Assembly: GCA_027341705.1 (NCBI GenBank)
Contig: DAIELO010000040.1
Location: 1 to 8,289 of the forward strand
Direction of reading: 5' to 3'
Length of the DNA: 8,289 nt
DNA from: Caryophanales bacterium
GTDB lineage: Bacteria > Bacillota > Bacilli > Alicyclobacillales > SLC66
Part shown: piece by piece, positions 6,293 to 8,289 of the stretch
Layout: each line of letters begins with the position of its first letter
Numbering within the stretch: position 1 is the first letter of the stretch
Notes under the pieces: generated by a model
What the model saw: only the letters and a program-made list of their open reading frames with translations
Told to the model about the DNA's origin: nothing
The model's database searches: none
Made by a program: the position numbers and the translations under genes

Positions 6293-6648
6293 TAGCCGAC
6301 TTCTACTACCGCATTCACAATAATCACATCGTCGTTGATGTCGCCTTTATCTGGCAATACCACTCCACTAGAAGCGATCAACCCTCCATGCACTATGACG
6401 ATTTCTTTTTTGCCATAGGGTATGACGGATTTGATCGCTTCTTCGTCCACTTTGTCCATGAAAGCAGGGATTCCCAGCGTCACTTTCACCTGCATGTTAT
6501 TGATGTCCTCATCTTGCAAAACACTTCGCATGCCTGGCATTGAGTTATGGCCGATCGCGTCGCGGACGGCCCGTACACAGGCAGTATTGACATCCTGCCC
6601 ATGCAAGTCTACTCCCATGCCGATTTCCACAAACATTACCTTTTTCAT
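6289..6648 (-). CDS. Lin0512 family protein, function unknown
   Basis: The product has 119 residues, the full length of the family. It begins KKVMFVEIGMGVDLHGQD, containing the invariant GxGxDxHG motif (GMGVDLHG, residues 10-17) that defines the Lin0512 family of conserved proteins found in Firmicutes and scattered other lineages. The rest alternates predicted strands and helices: VKVTLGIP, then EIVIVHGG and DVIIVNAVVEVGY. This suggests a small soluble alpha/beta cytoplasmic protein. No biochemical role is established as far as I know, so none is given. The start at ATG 6648 lies 8 nt after GAGG (6660-6657). It is transcribed away from the peroxidase gene and converges on the MFS gene, with stops overlapping by 4 nt and no terminator between them. 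Confidence 0.88.
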   Translation of the reverse strand: MKKVMFVEIGMGVDLHGQDVNTACVRAVRDAIGHNSMPGMRSVLQDEDINNMQVKVTLGIPAFMDKVDEEAIKSVIPYGKKEIVIVHGGLIASSGVVLPDKGDINDDVIIVNAVVEVGY

Positions 6649-6694
6649 GATTCCAACCTCACCATATTTGAATTTTGACGATTTACCTGAGGAT

Positions 6695-6724
6695 AATGTA
6701 CCATCTAAAAAATGCTATAATCAA
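6695..6724. promoter_or_regulatory. divergent promoter elements for gpx (+) and Lin0512 gene (-)
   Basis: On the plus strand an extended -10 element TGCTATAAT lies at 6713-6721 with no good -35 box. It would start the peroxidase transcript near 6728. On the minus strand a weaker extended -10 TGGTACATT (6703-6695) has a possible -35 TTGATT (6724-6719) at 18 bp. The minus -35 overlaps the plus -10, so the two promoters would compete. The plus element is convincing and the minus one is tentative. Confidence 0.5.
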
Positions 6725-6765
6725 CTTGCCAAGAAATCTTGAGATAGAACGGAGGACTGATACGA

Positions 6766-7254
6766 ATGTCAATTTACGACTTTACTGTCTATCAAGCTGA
6801 TGGCAAGGAAGTATCCCTCAATAATTATCAAGATCAGGTATTACTCATCGTGAACACGGCCAGCAAATGTGGCTTTACCCCGCAATATAAAGGACTTGAA
6901 GAACTATATGAACACTTTAAAGATCGTGGTTTCTCCATACTAGGGTTCCCCTGCAATCAGTTTGGTGGGCAAGAGCCTGGTAGCAATGAGGAAATTCAAA
7001 AGTTTTGCCAACTCAATTACGGAGTATCATTCCCTGTTTTTTCTAAAATAGATGTGAATGGATCAACTGCTCATCCACTCTATAAATACCTAACAAAGAA
7101 CGCACCAGGCATTTTGCATACAGAACCAATTAAATGGAACTTCACCAAATTTCTAATTTCCCATGATGGTCATATTCTTAGGCGCTTTGCCCCCGCCACT
7201 ACTCCAGAGACCATTGCACACGACATCGAACATGCGCTAAACGCAATGAACTAA
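6766..7254 (+). CDS. glutathione peroxidase family (Cys-type, probably thioredoxin-dependent)
   Basis: This 162-residue cytosolic thiol peroxidase has a thioredoxin fold. The peroxidatic Cys35 sits in NTASKCGFTPQY where animal enzymes carry selenocysteine. The rest of the catalytic tetrad is present: Gln69 in FPCNQFGGQEPG, and Trp124 and Asn125 in KWNFTKFLI. A further Cys81 in EIQKFCQLNYGV matches the resolving cysteine of two-Cys, thioredoxin-reducible GPx enzymes, which reduce hydrogen peroxide and organic or lipid hydroperoxides. The oligomerisation loop of tetrameric mammalian GPx1 is absent, as usual for bacterial BsaA/BtuE-like forms. ATG 6766 is 10 nt after GGAGG. A small unknown gene follows 13 nt later in the same operon. 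The family is certain; the thioredoxin dependence is inferred from Cys81. Confidence 0.95.
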   Translation: MSIYDFTVYQADGKEVSLNNYQDQVLLIVNTASKCGFTPQYKGLEELYEHFKDRGFSILGFPCNQFGGQEPGSNEEIQKFCQLNYGVSFPVFSKIDVNGSTAHPLYKYLTKNAPGILHTEPIKWNFTKFLISHDGHILRRFAPATTPETIAHDIEHALNAMN

Positions 7255-7267
7255 GGGGGATTATTTT

Positions 7268-7510
7268 ATGGCCGTCGTTCGCCGTGTGTTATTGCACATG
7301 GAAAACAACCAACGTTATGCAGTATTAGATACAGATGAAGGTTTTTTTCTATACATCTGGAGCTTTGAAGACATTCCTATGAAAAATTTAGGATTAAAAG
7401 ATTATTTGGCTGTCGCAGTGAAAGATTTTGCACGCTTTAAAAGCAACGAATTACCAAGATCTTACCAGTCTATTTCCATGCGGGACTTAAATCTAGTTAG
7501 TGGAGCCTAA
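7268..7510 (+). CDS. hypothetical 80-aa protein coupled to glutathione peroxidase
   Basis: I do not recognise this small protein. It starts at ATG 7268, 7 nt after GGGGGA (7255-7260), which begins directly after the peroxidase stop codon; the arrangement suggests translational coupling. The 80 residues form an apparently soluble alpha/beta product. It has a basic start (AVVRRVLLHM), a strand-rich middle (RYAVLDTDEGFFLYIWSF), a helix-prone LKDYLAVAVKDFARFK and a polar tail. There is no cysteine, no membrane segment and no signal peptide. The strong ribosome-binding site and position argue that it is a real gene. The function is unknown; a role linked to oxidative stress is only guilt by association. 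It ends 9 nt from the convergent fdhD stop. Confidence 0.75.
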   Translation: MAVVRRVLLHMENNQRYAVLDTDEGFFLYIWSFEDIPMKNLGLKDYLAVAVKDFARFKSNELPRSYQSISMRDLNLVSGA

Positions 7511-7519
7511 ATATTCCTG

Positions 7520-8289
7520 TTATATTACAATTCGTTCAGGATGCGTGTAAATATTAAACGTTTGGCTCCTAACAAACCCAATAGTGGTGATATTAAGTTC
7601 GTCTGCTATCTCTAATGCCAACTTCGTTGGCGCAGATTTTGCGAGCACTAACCCTATGCCTATTTTAGATACCTTGATCAAAATCTCTGAAGATAATCTA
7701 CCACTAAAAACGATAAATTTTCCTTTGAGGTCAAGATGTTGCGAGAGTGCATACCCGTAAATTTTATCTAATGCATTATGCCTCCCAATATCGGCTCGCG
7801 ATAGAATGATTTGTTTATCATCTGCCAGGCTGGCCATGTGTACCCCACCTGTATCATGAAATACATCTGAACTTTTTTCCATCGATTCCATCGCACGAAA
7901 CACATCGTCAGGATAAATTTTAAAAGAATCTGTATTTTTTTTTGCGATATGAGCATCATTGTAATAATAAAAAGTTTGTCTACTCTTGCCACAGCAGGAA
8001 GCAATGTATCGTTTATTATAAAACTCCTGATTGAAGTTGGTGTGGTTTGAAGTTTTCACTCTTGCCATTCCACGTAAGCGGTTCACATACAGATCTTCAA
8101 TTTGATCAATAGAGCGAATCACTCCCTCTGACGCCAAAAACCCCACTACGAGATCCTCCATATGCGCCGGACTACAAACGATCGTAGCCATTTCTTCATC
8201 ATTCACAAAAATAGTCAGCGCATATTCAGTGGCAACCACATCAGAAAATTCGCTGACTCCCACTCCTTGGACATAACGAACCACCTGAT
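7520..8289 (-). CDS. fdhD: formate dehydrogenase accessory sulfurtransferase FdhD (5' end outside window)
   Basis: FdhD takes sulfur from the cysteine desulfurase and transfers it to the Mo/W-bis-MGD cofactor of formate dehydrogenase, which is needed for its activity in the cytoplasm. Counting from GTG 8284, the sequence has FLASEGVIRS (49-58), the catalytic cysteine loop SCCGKSR (96-102), DTGGVHMA (144-151), RADIGRHNALDK (163-174), SGRLSSEI (194-201) and SAPTKLA (217-223), all in the family order. The C-terminus GFVRSQTFNIYTHPERI is also typical. The frame is still open at the right edge: a CAG codon precedes GTG 8284 and no ribosome-binding site is visible there. Relatives have about ten more residues before the RY segment, so GTG 8284 is probably an internal valine. 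No formate dehydrogenase subunit gene is in the window. Confidence 0.94.
   Translation of the reverse strand, partial: QVVRYVQGVGVSEFSDVVATEYALTIFVNDEEMATIVCSPAHMEDLVVGFLASEGVIRSIDQIEDLYVNRLRGMARVKTSNHTNFNQEFYNKRYIASCCGKSRQTFYYYNDAHIAKKNTDSFKIYPDDVFRAMESMEKSSDVFHDTGGVHMASLADDKQIILSRADIGRHNALDKIYGYALSQHLDLKGKFIVFSGRLSSEILIKVSKIGIGLVLAKSAPTKLALEIADELNITTIGFVRSQTFNIYTHPERIVI

Noticed and set aside
6713..6727. PerR-like box at the glutathione peroxidase promoter
   Set aside because: Only the TATAAT half resembles the PerR/Fur-type inverted repeat; the other half (CAACTTG) does not match, and TATAAT is already explained as the -10 element.
1..8289. CRISPR array, tRNA/rRNA genes, toxin-antitoxin pair or phage defence system
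   Set aside because: No regularly spaced repeats, no cloverleaf or rRNA-like segment, and no defence-family motifs were found; the XRE gene has no toxin partner next to it.

Overview
The window looks like chromosomal DNA of a member of the Bacillota (Bacilli). Coding capacity is moderate in GC, ribosome-binding sites are strong and purine-rich (AGGAGG, GGAGG, GAGGTG), promoters are sigma-A-like, and GTG starts are used. The gene families are common in Bacillus and Alicyclobacillus-type genomes: PepF, a DECR-like SDR, PadR with a DHA2 pump, a Lin0512 family protein, a Cys-type glutathione peroxidase and FdhD. A narrower taxonomic placement is not supported by what can be seen.

Layout. 1-258 (+): 3' part of an HxlR-type winged-helix regulator that enters from the left edge. 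259-780: a long stretch without a convincing gene, ending in a strong 13-bp stem-loop (709-738). 807-1353 (+): an XRE-type regulator gene with a near-consensus promoter overlaid by an 11-bp-arm palindrome; its reading frame is broken by an apparent one-base deletion near 1057, so only the 67-aa HTH head is read in frame. 4582-1342 (-): three co-directional genes, padR, a 2,4-dienoyl-CoA-reductase-like SDR and oligoendopeptidase F, spaced 41 and 26 nt apart with no visible terminator between them. 4730-6292 (+): a DHA2-type 14-TM efflux pump divergent from padR. 6648-6289 (-): a Lin0512 family protein of unknown function. 6766-7510 (+): glutathione peroxidase and a tightly coupled 80-aa unknown protein. 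8289-7520 (-): FdhD, cut by the right edge.

How the genes may work together. The clearest functional unit is padR/MFS. The two genes share one compact divergent control region in which the two -35 boxes form an inverted repeat (TTGACT-ATTC-AGTCAA). Both -10 boxes are perfect TATAAT with 17-bp spacers, and repeated GACTAT/ATAGTC boxes lie over and around them. This fits a PadR repressor that controls its own gene and the pump, and possibly the SDR and pepF genes downstream of padR. The rest appears to be a set of separate housekeeping or stress genes: peroxide detoxification (GPx), formate dehydrogenase maturation (FdhD), and peptide and fatty-acid catabolism (PepF, SDR).

The most notable observations are the symmetric overlapping divergent promoter, the frameshifted XRE gene that keeps an intact operator and promoter, and three convergent gene pairs whose ends overlap or nearly abut with no terminator hairpin. 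I see no CRISPR array, rRNA or tRNA gene, or complete mobile element.
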